From assembly GCA_035628335.1 (NCBI GenBank), contig DASPKA010000129.1:1-6761 (forward strand): DNA of 6,761 bases, read 5' to 3'. Positions 1 to 5,484 of the stretch are shown one piece after another. Both the position numbers and the translations under genes were made by a program. The notes beneath the pieces were generated by a model, which was given only the letters and a program-made list of their open reading frames with translations, made no database searches and was not told where the DNA came from. Source of the stretch: DASPKA01 sp035628335. GTDB taxonomy: Bacteria; Patescibacteriota; Doudnabacteria; UBA920. The first letter of the stretch is position 1. Every line of letters begins with the position of its first letter.

Positions 1-1353
1 TTCAAAAACAAGCCGCTCAGTTGAAACAGCATCAGAAGGGTACAGCACTGTCATACCTTTTACAGCACGAAACATCGCTAAGTCCTCTAATGCCATTTGG
101 GAAGCTCCATCTTCTCCAATAGAACAACCTGCATGACTGCCGGTAAATTTTATATTGCTGTTTGAGTACTGACTCATACGGATTTGGTCGTAGGCGCGGC
201 TAAAGAATGCAGCAAAAGTGGAGATAAACGGAACTTTACCTCGTGTGGCAAAACCCAACGCAGTACCGACCATGTTCTGCTCCGCTATAAACATCTCATA
301 AAACTTTTTTGGATTCTGCTTCTTAACTGTCTCAGCAAACGTAGAGTTAGAAACCTCTGCATCTAATACTATCATATTGTCCATAAGTGGCTCTAAGTTC
401 TTTAGGGCGTTACCGTAAGCCTTACGCGTAGACACGGCCTCTCCGGTTTTGTACTCAGAAATAGGCAATTGGTCAGGCAGGTGTGCTACTTTTCTTGGGT
501 GAATGCTTTCGGGTGGCTCAACTGTACCCACTAACATTTTATCAACTTCACCGAGTTCGGCCAAAGCCTTGTCGAGGTCTTCCCAGGAGAGCGGCTTACC
601 ATGCCATCCTTCTTTGTCTTCAATAAACGAAACCCCTCTACCCTTTAATGTTCGAGCTAAAATCACAAATGGTTTCCCTTGCATAGAACGCGCCTTCTCG
701 TATGCTTCAGTAATTTCAATAATATTGTGTCCGTCTATGACAACGCTACTCCACCCAAATGCTTCAAACTTCTTCTTATAGCTTTCTGTGTTAGTACCAT
801 ACAGCGTTTCTCCACGCTGACCAAGACGATTTATGTCTATTATAGCTATTAGATTGTCCAATCCATAAAAACTTGCAATCTCAGCCGCTTCCCATACACT
901 TCCTTCTGCAGTTTCACTGTCCCCCATAAGGACATACGTACGATATGTTGCATTATCTGCCTTGGCAGCAAGCGCCATGCCGACTCCTATAGAAAGCCCC
1001 TGACCTAAAGAACCTGTCGCGGCTTCGGTATACCTAAAGTTCATTGTTGGATGACCTTCAAGACCAGAGTCAAAATGCCGCAGGGTCATAAGCTCATCTT
1101 CAGAAACTTTTCCTGCGGCTGCATATGTAGCATACAACAGCGGAGCCGCATGTCCTTTGGACAGGATAAATCTATCGTTATTTGGAAATAAGGGATTCTC
1201 CAAATCAGCCTTAAAATGCCCTCCAAAAAACAGCTCAGCAACCAAGTCCGCAGCGGACAAACAACTCGTAGGGTGACCGCTTCCGGCCACAGTTGTAGTT
1301 GTGAGCGAATAATATCTAATCAGTTTAGCAATCTCTCTTACGTTATTGGCCAT
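1..1353 (-). CDS. tkt: Transketolase, N-terminal 451 residues (cut by window edge)
   Basis: Thiamine-diphosphate enzyme that moves two-carbon ketol units between sugar phosphates in the non-oxidative pentose phosphate pathway; cytoplasmic. Translating the minus strand from the ATG at 1353 gives 451 uninterrupted codons to the window edge, so the C-terminus lies outside. Visible family signatures in order: GHP at 26-28, SKGHA near 65-69, GSLGQGL at 114-120, the ThDP/metal-binding GDSETAEG at 144-151 with the Asn of IDIN at 175, then the pyrimidine-domain segment IAEQNMVG around 356-363, whose Glu358 is the expected cofactor-activating glutamate, STFAAFFSRAYDQIR at 378-392 and SHAGCSIGEDG at 406-416. 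The spacing fits a compact transketolase of about 600-650 residues, lacking perhaps a third. No Shine-Dalgarno sequence precedes the ATG; the upstream bases belong to a repeat hairpin. It lies downstream of murI on the same strand but behind that gene's terminator. A split enzyme is unlikely because both domains are in one frame. Confidence 0.95.
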   Translation of the reverse strand, partial: MANNVREIAKLIRYYSLTTTTVAGSGHPTSCLSAADLVAELFFGGHFKADLENPLFPNNDRFILSKGHAAPLLYATYAAAGKVSEDELMTLRHFDSGLEGHPTMNFRYTEAATGSLGQGLSIGVGMALAAKADNATYRTYVLMGDSETAEGSVWEAAEIASFYGLDNLIAIIDINRLGQRGETLYGTNTESYKKKFEAFGWSSVVIDGHNIIEITEAYEKARSMQGKPFVILARTLKGRGVSFIEDKEGWHGKPLSWEDLDKALAELGEVDKMLVGTVEPPESIHPRKVAHLPDQLPISEYKTGEAVSTRKAYGNALKNLEPLMDNMIVLDAEVSNSTFAETVKKQNPKKFYEMFIAEQNMVGTALGFATRGKVPFISTFAAFFSRAYDQIRMSQYSNSNIKFTGSHAGCSIGEDGASQMALEDLAMFRAVKGMTVLYPSDAVSTERLVFE

Positions 1354-1357
1354 AATC

Positions 1358-1452
1358 AAGTCGAAAGTCGAAAGTCCGTAAAGTCGAAAGTCATAATATA
1401 CTTTGTAAATTCTCCACTTTATGGACTTTATAGACTTTAAGGACTTTCGACT
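1358..1452. repeat. AAAGTC/GACTTT repeat cluster forming a long imperfect hairpin
   Basis: The left half has four exact AAAGTC copies (starting at 1364, 1371, 1380, 1387) plus a partial copy at 1358; the right half has three GACTTT copies (1424, 1433, 1442). The arms pair as 12 perfect bp (1366-1377 with 1441-1452), 7 bp (1379-1385 with 1433-1439) and 6 bp (1387-1392 with 1424-1429), leaving a loop of about 31 bases. It fills the gap between murI and the transketolase start, ending five bases before the ATG, so it would be the leader of any transketolase transcript starting upstream. Spacings of 7 and 9 bases exclude a simple microsatellite. Whether it is a dispersed genomic repeat, a processing signal or a regulatory site cannot be told from one copy. 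Confidence 0.8.
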
Positions 1453-1474
1453 AGTTATATCTTAGCATAAATGC

Positions 1475-1506
1475 AAAAAAACCGCTCTTATTTATGCGGA
1501 TTTTTT
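1475..1506 (-). terminator. Intrinsic terminator of murI, overlapping its stop codon
   Basis: On the minus strand CCGC pairs with GCGG (1496-1499 with 1482-1485) around a 10-base loop and is followed by seven T (A-run 1475-1481). An A-run of six on the other side can extend the stem past one mismatch, so it is nearly symmetrical. The murI stop codon (1492-1494) lies in the loop. The GC core is short, so strength is uncertain. Confidence 0.6.
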
Positions 1507-2325
1507 GTGGATAACTGATTCTACTTTAATTGTCTTTACAGTAAAATCTTTACCGCGAAGCCGGGGATCTTCTGAAAACTGCTCTATTTCTTTACGAAAT
1601 GCGGGAGTACGCTTGGTCAAAATATATTCCCTCTGCTGCTGCTTGCCCAACACCCCTGCTATTCCACGATGCCTGCGCAAATAGTCTTTAAGTTTTCTTG
1701 GGACAATCTCATCTTGAGAAATAATCTTAAGCTGTTTGAATTTCTTCCTCGCGTAATCTTTCAAGAGTGCGTAATGGGTGCAGGCTAGAAGCACCTCACG
1801 TGCCCCATCCTTACGCAAATTTTCTATACACCGGGCCAGTTCCAGCTGAGCTAACTCTCGTTTCCCTGCATCGATTAAGCCAGCCAGCACTTTTGATTGT
1901 CGTGTCCAGACTTTTGCCTTTGGATTAATTTTTTTAAATTCTTTACCATATACACCGCTCTTAACAGTAGCTGGTGTTGCGAGCACCCCTACACGTGTTA
2001 CACCAATTGTCGCTTCTACGGTAGGTACAATAACCCCAAGCACACGACGGTTTGGGTAGTGTTTGGGGAGCCAGGTACGCTGGAGTTTTCGAAGTGCGCG
2101 CGCTGAAGCCGTATTACATGCTAAAATCACCAATACGCAGTCTTTCGCAAACAAAAAGTCTACGGCATCCCGCGTCAGACGGTAAATGTCTGATTGTGTG
2201 CGAGAGCCGTATGGCATATGCTTTGTGTCGCCCAGATAGATATAGTTATACTGGGGTAAAGCTTGCATGACCGACTTCAAGATAGTCAGCCCCCCTAACC
2301 CACTGTCAAAAACTCCGATTTTCAT
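1492..2325 (-). CDS. murI: Glutamate racemase
   Basis: Interconverts L- and D-glutamate in the cytoplasm, supplying D-glutamate for the peptidoglycan stem peptide. The 277-residue product has the typical family length and all landmarks of the Asp/Glu racemase fold: FDSGLGGLTIL at 6-16, YLGDTKHMPYG at 30-40, the first catalytic cysteine in ACNTAS (Cys70), the P-T-V segment at 101-103, and the second catalytic cysteine in ACTHY (Cys182, followed by His184). Both cysteines are present, so an active, cofactor-independent racemase is expected. The last 60 residues or so are basic and less typical. The ATG at 2325 overlaps the stop codon of the upstream hydrolase gene as ATGA, and there is no clear Shine-Dalgarno sequence, so translation probably depends on reinitiation. 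The gene ends inside its own terminator. The linked hydrolase has no obvious place in D-glutamate synthesis. Confidence 0.96.
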   Translation of the reverse strand: MKIGVFDSGLGGLTILKSVMQALPQYNYIYLGDTKHMPYGSRTQSDIYRLTRDAVDFLFAKDCVLVILACNTASARALRKLQRTWLPKHYPNRRVLGVIVPTVEATIGVTRVGVLATPATVKSGVYGKEFKKINPKAKVWTRQSKVLAGLIDAGKRELAQLELARCIENLRKDGAREVLLACTHYALLKDYARKKFKQLKIISQDEIVPRKLKDYLRRHRGIAGVLGKQQQREYILTKRTPAFRKEIEQFSEDPRLRGKDFTVKTIKVESVIHKKSA

Positions 2326-3062
2326 AAATACTTCTTAATTTTCTGTAAAATACTTTTTCTAAAGAGAACCCGAGTACCCAAATGACCGCCTTTGTTCAAA
2401 GTAATGATCGGCGCACCAAGGTCATGTGCAAATTGTTTGACAGCTGGGTACGGCACTGACTCGTCATCTTTGGCGTGTATAAAAATAATTTTTTTTGGGT
2501 CAATTTTTCCTATCTCTGTTGCTGGGTTGTAAAACTTTCCAGCATACAGACGCTTCCAGCCATATTTAGCAACCCTGTAACCGTTCCCAAATGCTTCACG
2601 AAAGAATCTTACCGTAAAAGTAAAATTCTCAACACCGTTCTCTATTTCCGGCCAGTCTACAACTGAGGAAACCGCAATGACAGAACTTACTTTTGTGTGT
2701 TTAGAACAAAGCAGCGCAGCAGGCCCGCCAAATGAAGAGCCGACTAAAATAATCTTTTTAATCCTAGGCCTGTAATGTACTCCATCCCAAATCGACACAA
2801 AACCCTTTTCAAATTGGGCAATGGTGTCTTGAATGTCTATTTCTGGACTGCGCTGTAAGAAGGTACCATCACTTTCCCAGGAACCTCGGTAACGAGGTAC
2901 AACACAAAAGTACCCAAGCCTAGCAAACTTCTCAATGAATGCACACTTAGGGTACGTAGGTGCTCCAGAGGCAATGATCACCGCCTTACCATTCGCGCGT
3001 CCTACAGGTGGGGCGAATTCACATACTATTTCCTTATTAATCCTGGCACGTAATATTAGCAT
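2322..3062 (-). CDS. Alpha/beta-hydrolase family protein
   Basis: A 246-residue serine hydrolase of the alpha/beta fold, probably a cytoplasmic esterase or peptidase-like enzyme; the substrate cannot be read from sequence. The nucleophile elbow GSSFGG at 108-113 places the catalytic serine at Ser110; HAKDDESVP at 196-204 carries the likely acid Asp200; GGHLG at 225-229 supplies His227. YRGSWESDG at 58-66 resembles the conserved RG-x-G-x-S-x-G segment of prolyl-oligopeptidase/dienelactone-hydrolase-like members. No signal peptide or membrane segment is seen. The start is the ATG at 3062, ten bases after the stop codon of the unknown upstream gene, with no Shine-Dalgarno sequence but a TATAAT just upstream, so a nearly leaderless transcript is possible. 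Its stop codon overlaps the murI start as ATGA, which implies co-transcription and translational coupling. Family assignment is firm, activity is not. Confidence 0.88.
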   Translation of the reverse strand: MLILRARINKEIVCEFAPPVGRANGKAVIIASGAPTYPKCAFIEKFARLGYFCVVPRYRGSWESDGTFLQRSPEIDIQDTIAQFEKGFVSIWDGVHYRPRIKKIILVGSSFGGPAALLCSKHTKVSSVIAVSSVVDWPEIENGVENFTFTVRFFREAFGNGYRVAKYGWKRLYAGKFYNPATEIGKIDPKKIIFIHAKDDESVPYPAVKQFAHDLGAPIITLNKGGHLGTRVLFRKSILQKIKKYL

Positions 3063-3071
3063 ATTGTAACT

Positions 3072-3077
3072 ATTATA
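3072..3077 (-). promoter_or_regulatory. Possible -10 box for the hydrolase-murI pair
   Basis: A perfect TATAAT lies on the minus strand and overlaps the stop codon of the upstream gene. Transcription would start about three bases before the hydrolase ATG, giving an almost leaderless mRNA, in keeping with the missing Shine-Dalgarno sequence. No convincing -35 box is visible, because that place is taken by the terminator hairpin, and the surroundings are AT-rich enough for chance. Confidence 0.3.
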
Positions 3078-3798
3078 ATATAAAATACACCGTCATGGAG
3101 CCTTGTCCATGACGGTGTTTTTTGCGGTCCCTCAGCTTCCGCTTGTTTTGAAGCTCATACGCCACCTGATCTGGGACAAGAACATTCCCTTGTGCGTCTC
3201 TAAACGTTTCATCCTGGTACACAAGCTTAAGACCTCCTCCTCTTAAGTAGAGCAACTCAAAGCTTGTGTTACCCCAATGAAACCCTCCGAACCATACACT
3301 GTATGGGTGTTTAACCTTTGAAAGATGTGCCATAAGTGCGAGTGCTTTTGGAAATGTAAGCCACCGTTGGCCACCTCGTGGTCTTCGGGGGTTTATACCC
3401 CATTGGTCATAGTCGAGTACTTCGAACTTGTACAAGCCAACACGCATAGAGATATCATCGAGCCCACTTGCAACCAAAAACCCGAAATCCTTGCCGGTGT
3501 GTCGAATCAAAGTGGCAAACTCTCTATACATACGACTTATGTACTCATGTCGCAGTGTTAAGCCCTCGCGGTCCAGAAGCGACACACGACTCCCAAAGAT
3601 TATGTCCTCTAGCATGTCTCTCAAAGAAAACCTTGCAGGTATTCGCAAATTCATGAATTGCTGGAGCACCGGACCTGTGCGGATACGACCAGGCACAATT
3701 AGATTCAGGACATTCCCCCTCTCTGCCCAATAAGCTTCTACCTCCTCAAGGAGGTTGTCATTTACTGGCGGAAGCTCAAGAACATCTTCAGTTTCCAT
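3073..3798 (-). CDS. Protein of unknown function, 241 residues
   Basis: I do not recognise the family. The frame is supported by a strong Shine-Dalgarno sequence (GAGGAGG, 3804-3810) five bases before the ATG at 3798, by uninterrupted length and by a terminator at its end. The product looks soluble: no signal peptide or membrane segment. The N-terminal 25 residues are acidic; 30-100 include a mixed helical stretch; 104-200 carry aromatic segments such as FGFLVASGLDD, WLTFPKALALMAHL and VWFGGFHWGNTSFELLYL, suggesting a folded alpha/beta domain; residues 218-230 are strongly basic (NKRKLRDRKKHRH), possibly nucleic-acid-binding. Oddly, codons for residues 227-237 are the terminator hairpin itself, so either the C-terminus is expendable or ribosomes on this stretch influence termination. 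It is divergent from the LOG gene. The similar strong ribosome-binding sites and private terminators of two other unknown genes here hint at a shared expression style, not a shared function. Confidence 0.8.
   Translation of the reverse strand: METEDVLELPPVNDNLLEEVEAYWAERGNVLNLIVPGRIRTGPVLQQFMNLRIPARFSLRDMLEDIIFGSRVSLLDREGLTLRHEYISRMYREFATLIRHTGKDFGFLVASGLDDISMRVGLYKFEVLDYDQWGINPRRPRGGQRWLTFPKALALMAHLSKVKHPYSVWFGGFHWGNTSFELLYLRGGGLKLVYQDETFRDAQGNVLVPDQVAYELQNKRKLRDRKKHRHGQGSMTVYFIL
3087..3123. terminator. Bidirectional terminator hairpin inside the 3' end of the 241-residue gene
   Basis: Thirteen perfect base pairs (3087-3099 with 3106-3118, arm ACACCGTCATGGA) enclose a six-base loop. The plus strand continues with six T (3118-3123), a very good intrinsic terminator; the minus strand continues with the weaker TATTTTATATT. 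In the minus direction it would end transcription of the 241-residue gene, and it lies wholly before that gene's stop codon. In the plus direction there is no visible gene to end, so it may block antisense reading into the unknown gene. Confidence 0.85.
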
Positions 3799-3884
3799 AC
3801 TAACCTCCTCTATTTTTTACTTGCTAAATTGTTAATTTTTACGTAATCTTACACTATACAAGAAAAATAAAGAAAATATGACGA
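3799..3884. promoter_or_regulatory. Divergent promoter region between the unknown gene and the LOG gene
   Basis: This 86-base AT-rich gap separates two divergent starts and must hold both promoters unless more distant ones are used. On the minus strand TATAGT (3853-3858) is a plausible -10 box, giving a leader of about 48 bases; the same nine bases TTGTATAGT recur ahead of the right-end gene. On the plus strand TTGTTA (3829-3834) followed by TACACT or TATACA around 3850-3860 is a poor-to-moderate match. An 8-bp palindrome TTACGTAA (3839-3846) sits between them. No -35 box for the minus direction is convincing. Confidence 0.4.
3804..3810 (-). promoter_or_regulatory. Strong Shine-Dalgarno sequence (GAGGAGG) of the 241-residue gene
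   Basis: GAGGAGG ends five bases before the ATG at 3798, an ideal spacing. It fixes this start and argues that the unknown frame is a real gene. Confidence 0.85.
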
Positions 3885-4694
3885 ATGGCTATTAACCAAA
3901 ACAAAGATTCAATAAAATTTCACGAACATCAAGATCATTTTGACCTGCCAGACGACCACCATATGGCAGAATCTGAGGTTATTTGCTTTACCAGTGGGGG
4001 ACGCGAAATTTGTGTACGGGCTGGGGATTTACCAAAACTCTTCAAAGGAAAAAGCCGCGAGGTTTCTTCGTGGACAATAATGAAAATACAGGCGGAGTTC
4101 GTGAAAGGCTTTGACTTTCTTAAACGCTACAAAAAAGCAGCATCTATTTATGGCTCTGCACGTGGCTCACTGGGCAACGGCGTGTACGAAGAAGCGCGAA
4201 AGCTGGCGTTTAACCTCGCAAATTCAGGTTTTGCCATAATCACGGGCGGAGGACCTGGGATAATGGAAGCAGCTAACAAAGGTGCGTTTGAAGCGGGCGG
4301 GCGGAGTGTTGGAATTAACATCAAGCTCCCTACCGAGCAACGTACCAACACCTATGTTAAAGAGTCTGCTGGTTTTGACTTCTTCTTCACCAGAAAAGTC
4401 ATGCTAGAAACCGCATCTTCATTATACATTTTTTTCCCTGGTGGGTACGGAACCATGGATGAGTTCTTTGAAATGATCACCCTGATCCAAACTCACAAAA
4501 TACCAAAGATACCAATCATCCTGGTTAACAAAGCATTCTGGCAGCCATTAGTTGACTGGCTCAAAGTTACCGTCATGCAAGAAAACGGTGCTATATCTCA
4601 AGCCGAATATAACCTCTTCACCTTAGTCAATAATGCAGACGAGGCTTGGGAGTACATTAAAAAACTTCCGAAAGAGAAACACTTGTTTGATTGA
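3885..4694 (+). CDS. LOG family protein (TIGR00730-type nucleoside-monophosphate phosphoribohydrolase-like)
   Basis: Related to the LOG / 'lysine decarboxylase-like' Rossmann proteins, which split the N-glycosidic bond of nucleoside 5'-monophosphates (AMP or cytokinin ribotides) into base and ribose 5-phosphate; cytoplasmic. The old name lysine decarboxylase is misleading for this family. The 269-residue product has the two hallmark motifs GGGPGIMEAANKG (121-133) and PGGYGTMDE (185-193), with the conserved Arg-Lys pair at 170-171 in FTRKVML and the SIYGSARG strand at 87-94. The core occupies roughly 80-262; about 70 extra N-terminal residues, His/Asp-rich at 13-26 (HEHQDHFDLPDDHH), precede it and are not part of minimal LOG proteins. 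The start ATG at 3885 has no Shine-Dalgarno sequence; a six-codon frame (ATG at 3878, TAA at 3893-3895) overlaps it. It is the only plus-strand gene and ends by convergence on a shared terminator. Substrate is inferred from family only. Confidence 0.92.
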   Translation: MAINQNKDSIKFHEHQDHFDLPDDHHMAESEVICFTSGGREICVRAGDLPKLFKGKSREVSSWTIMKIQAEFVKGFDFLKRYKKAASIYGSARGSLGNGVYEEARKLAFNLANSGFAIITGGGPGIMEAANKGAFEAGGRSVGINIKLPTEQRTNTYVKESAGFDFFFTRKVMLETASSLYIFFPGGYGTMDEFFEMITLIQTHKIPKIPIILVNKAFWQPLVDWLKVTVMQENGAISQAEYNLFTLVNNADEAWEYIKKLPKEKHLFD

Positions 4695-4793
4695 TTTACT
4701 CGAACACTTTAGGAAGTGAGCGCAGGGCTTTGCCCGGAGCGAACGAGGAGCGGCAAGCTTACGTAGTCCGCAAATATAAAAATATGCAACAAG
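4695..4793 (+). other. Structured purine-rich 3' region downstream of the LOG gene
   Basis: No gene is seen here. Three short hairpins can follow each other: CACTT/AAGTG (4705-4709 with 4714-4718), GGGC-TTT-GCCC (4725-4735) capped by CGC/GCG (4721-4723 with 4739-4741), and GCGG/CCGC (4750-4753 with 4768-4771). The GC-rich, G/A-rich stretch about 4711-4755 contrasts with the AT-rich tail 4772-4798. It would be the 3' untranslated part of the LOG mRNA before the terminator. Function unknown; the hairpins are individually weak. Confidence 0.4.
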
Positions 4794-4833
4794 AAAAACA
4801 CCTCCCGGACTCTGTTGTCCGAGCGGTGTTTTT
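4794..4833. terminator. Bidirectional terminator shared by the LOG gene and the 123-residue gene
   Basis: AAAAACACC (4794-4802) pairs with GGTGTTTTT (4825-4833), and CGGAC pairs with GTCCG inside, around a six-base loop, with a three-base interruption containing one more possible pair. T-runs follow on both strands. It lies 100 bases past the LOG stop codon and three bases past the stop codon of the convergent minus-strand gene, so it can serve both. Confidence 0.88.
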
Positions 4834-4836
4834 GTG

Positions 4837-5208
4837 CTATGCCAGTTGAAAGTCGCCTTTTTCACTGAGAAATTCGAGTATTGTGGATGAATCCACAAAA
4901 TTCTCGGACACACTCGCCCATAAGTTTCCCATATGTCCTGCGACTTCTATCAGATTTTGAAATGAATGAACCTTTATCACAGGGCTACCTCCGGAGCCGC
5001 TACAAACAAACCGCACAGTTACTAATATATATGGACCAGTGGGTTTGTCCAAAAATTCCGCCGGAAGGGTCCCGAAACGCTGTGCCAGGGCATGAGTGAA
5101 CTTAGGCCAGTCATTGCTGACTATCGCGGTATTGGTATAACCGCGTTGAAAAGCCGACACCCCGTGAACAGTGCAAATGGGGAAAAGAGTAAGACTTATC
5201 TGTGACAT
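4837..5208 (-). CDS. Small protein of unknown function, 123 residues
   Basis: Not recognised. The frame is supported by a canonical Shine-Dalgarno sequence (AAAGGAG, 5214-5220) five bases before the ATG at 5208, a well-formed promoter further upstream, and a terminator three bases after its TAG. The product appears soluble and compact, with alternating strand-like and helix-like segments: SLTLFPICTVHGVSAF near 5-20, a helix-like NDWPKFTHALAQRFG at 32-46, a strand GPYILVTVRFVC at 58-69, a Gly/Ser turn at 70-75, then VIKVHSFQNLIEVAGHMGNLWASV at 77-100. Hydrophobic strands are too short for membrane segments. The two cysteines (12, 69) and scattered histidines show no metal-binding pattern. It stands alone as a single-gene unit, convergent with the LOG gene. 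A regulatory or stress-related role could be imagined from the operator-like repeat at its promoter, but nothing in the protein supports a specific one. Confidence 0.75.
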   Translation of the reverse strand: MSQISLTLFPICTVHGVSAFQRGYTNTAIVSNDWPKFTHALAQRFGTLPAEFLDKPTGPYILVTVRFVCSGSGGSPVIKVHSFQNLIEVAGHMGNLWASVSENFVDSSTILEFLSEKGDFQLA

Positions 5209-5213
5209 ACCAT

Positions 5214-5220
5214 CTCCTTT
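5214..5220 (-). promoter_or_regulatory. Shine-Dalgarno sequence (AAAGGAG) of the 123-residue gene
   Basis: AAAGGAG ends five bases before the ATG at 5208. Together with the promoter and terminator it is the main argument that this small frame is expressed. Confidence 0.85.
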
Positions 5221-5254
5221 TTGAAAATTTTTTGATCAGACTCCCTAATAGAGG

Positions 5255-5283
5255 AATATATATATTTTACTGTGATTATTCAA
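5255..5283 (-). promoter_or_regulatory. Promoter of the 123-residue gene
   Basis: On the minus strand TTGAAT (5278-5283) and TATATT (5255-5260) are separated by exactly 17 bases, the ideal spacing for a housekeeping sigma factor. Transcription would begin near 5248, giving a leader of about 40 bases that contains the strong Shine-Dalgarno sequence. The AT-rich surroundings lower certainty a little. Confidence 0.6.
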
Positions 5284-5297
5284 TACCAAAATTGAAT
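5278..5297. repeat. Perfect 7-bp inverted repeat over the -35 box (operator-like)
   Basis: ATTCAAT (5278-5284) and ATTGAAT (5291-5297) form a perfect inverted repeat with a six-base spacer. The left arm contains the whole -35 box of the 123-residue gene, the position expected for a repressor site. It could equally be a chance palindrome in AT-rich DNA; no regulator gene is adjacent. Confidence 0.45.
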
Positions 5298-5313
5298 CAT
5301 AATCTCATAATCT
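5298..5313. repeat. Tandem 8-bp direct repeat CATAATCT x2
   Basis: Two exact, abutting copies of CATAATCT (5298-5305 and 5306-5313) lie between the inverted repeat and the terminator hairpin, just upstream of the promoter of the 123-residue gene. This could be an activator-type site or replication slippage. Confidence 0.4.
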
Positions 5314-5314
5314 A

Positions 5315-5349
5315 AAAAGCCAGACTCGCGATATTCCAATCTGGCTTTT
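5315..5349. terminator. Hairpin terminator AAAAGCCAGA/TCTGGCTTTT
   Basis: Ten perfect base pairs (5315-5324 with 5340-5349) enclose a 15-base loop; T-runs follow on both strands, five T on the minus strand and four on the plus. In the minus direction it is the second terminator after the right-end gene and would insulate the promoter of the 123-residue gene from read-through. Confidence 0.75.
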
Positions 5350-5393
5350 GATACAAGAGAGCTTTTAACCCATTAAGGGAAATATACCAAAGT

Positions 5394-5408
5394 AAAGGAC
5401 CGTCCTTT
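5394..5408. repeat. Small hairpin AAAGGA-CCG-TCCTTT
   Basis: Six perfect base pairs with a three-base loop lie between the two terminators. No T-run follows on either strand, so it is probably not a terminator. The rest of 5350-5424 shows nothing further. Confidence 0.35.
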
Positions 5409-5424
5409 GATCTAACAGAACTAC

Positions 5425-5468
5425 AAAAAAGGAAGAGCCAAACCTGCAAAATTGTAGGTTTGGCTCTT
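5425..5468 (-). terminator. Strong intrinsic terminator of the right-end gene
   Basis: AAGAGCCAAACCT (5433-5445) pairs perfectly with 5456-5468 over 13 bp, extended by a G-T and a C-G pair to a six-base loop. On the minus strand it is followed by CC and six T (A-run 5425-5430). It starts 16 bases after the TAG of the right-end gene. The plus strand has no T-run, so this one is directional. Confidence 0.9.
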
Positions 5469-5484
5469 ACGCTAGACCCAAAAG

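Noticed and set aside
503..781. Open frame of 92 residues on the plus strand
   Set aside because: Antisense shadow of transketolase, whose translation is unambiguous on the other strand.
1358..1452. CRISPR-like array
   Set aside because: Repeat units are only six bases with spacings of 7-9 bases, in opposed orientation; no 23-40 base repeats with unique spacers and no cas genes.
3428..3733. Open frame of 101 residues on the plus strand
   Set aside because: Lies antisense to the 241-residue gene, which has the strong Shine-Dalgarno sequence; the composition of the antisense product is unconvincing.
3885..4694. Lysine decarboxylase
   Set aside because: The old database label for LOG proteins; the GGGPG and PGGYGT motifs are those of nucleotide-hydrolysing Rossmann proteins and no pyridoxal-phosphate lysine motif is present.
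4623..4913. Open frame of 96 residues on the minus strand
   Set aside because: It runs through the terminator and the LOG 3' end and overlaps the better-supported 123-residue gene; no ribosome-binding site.
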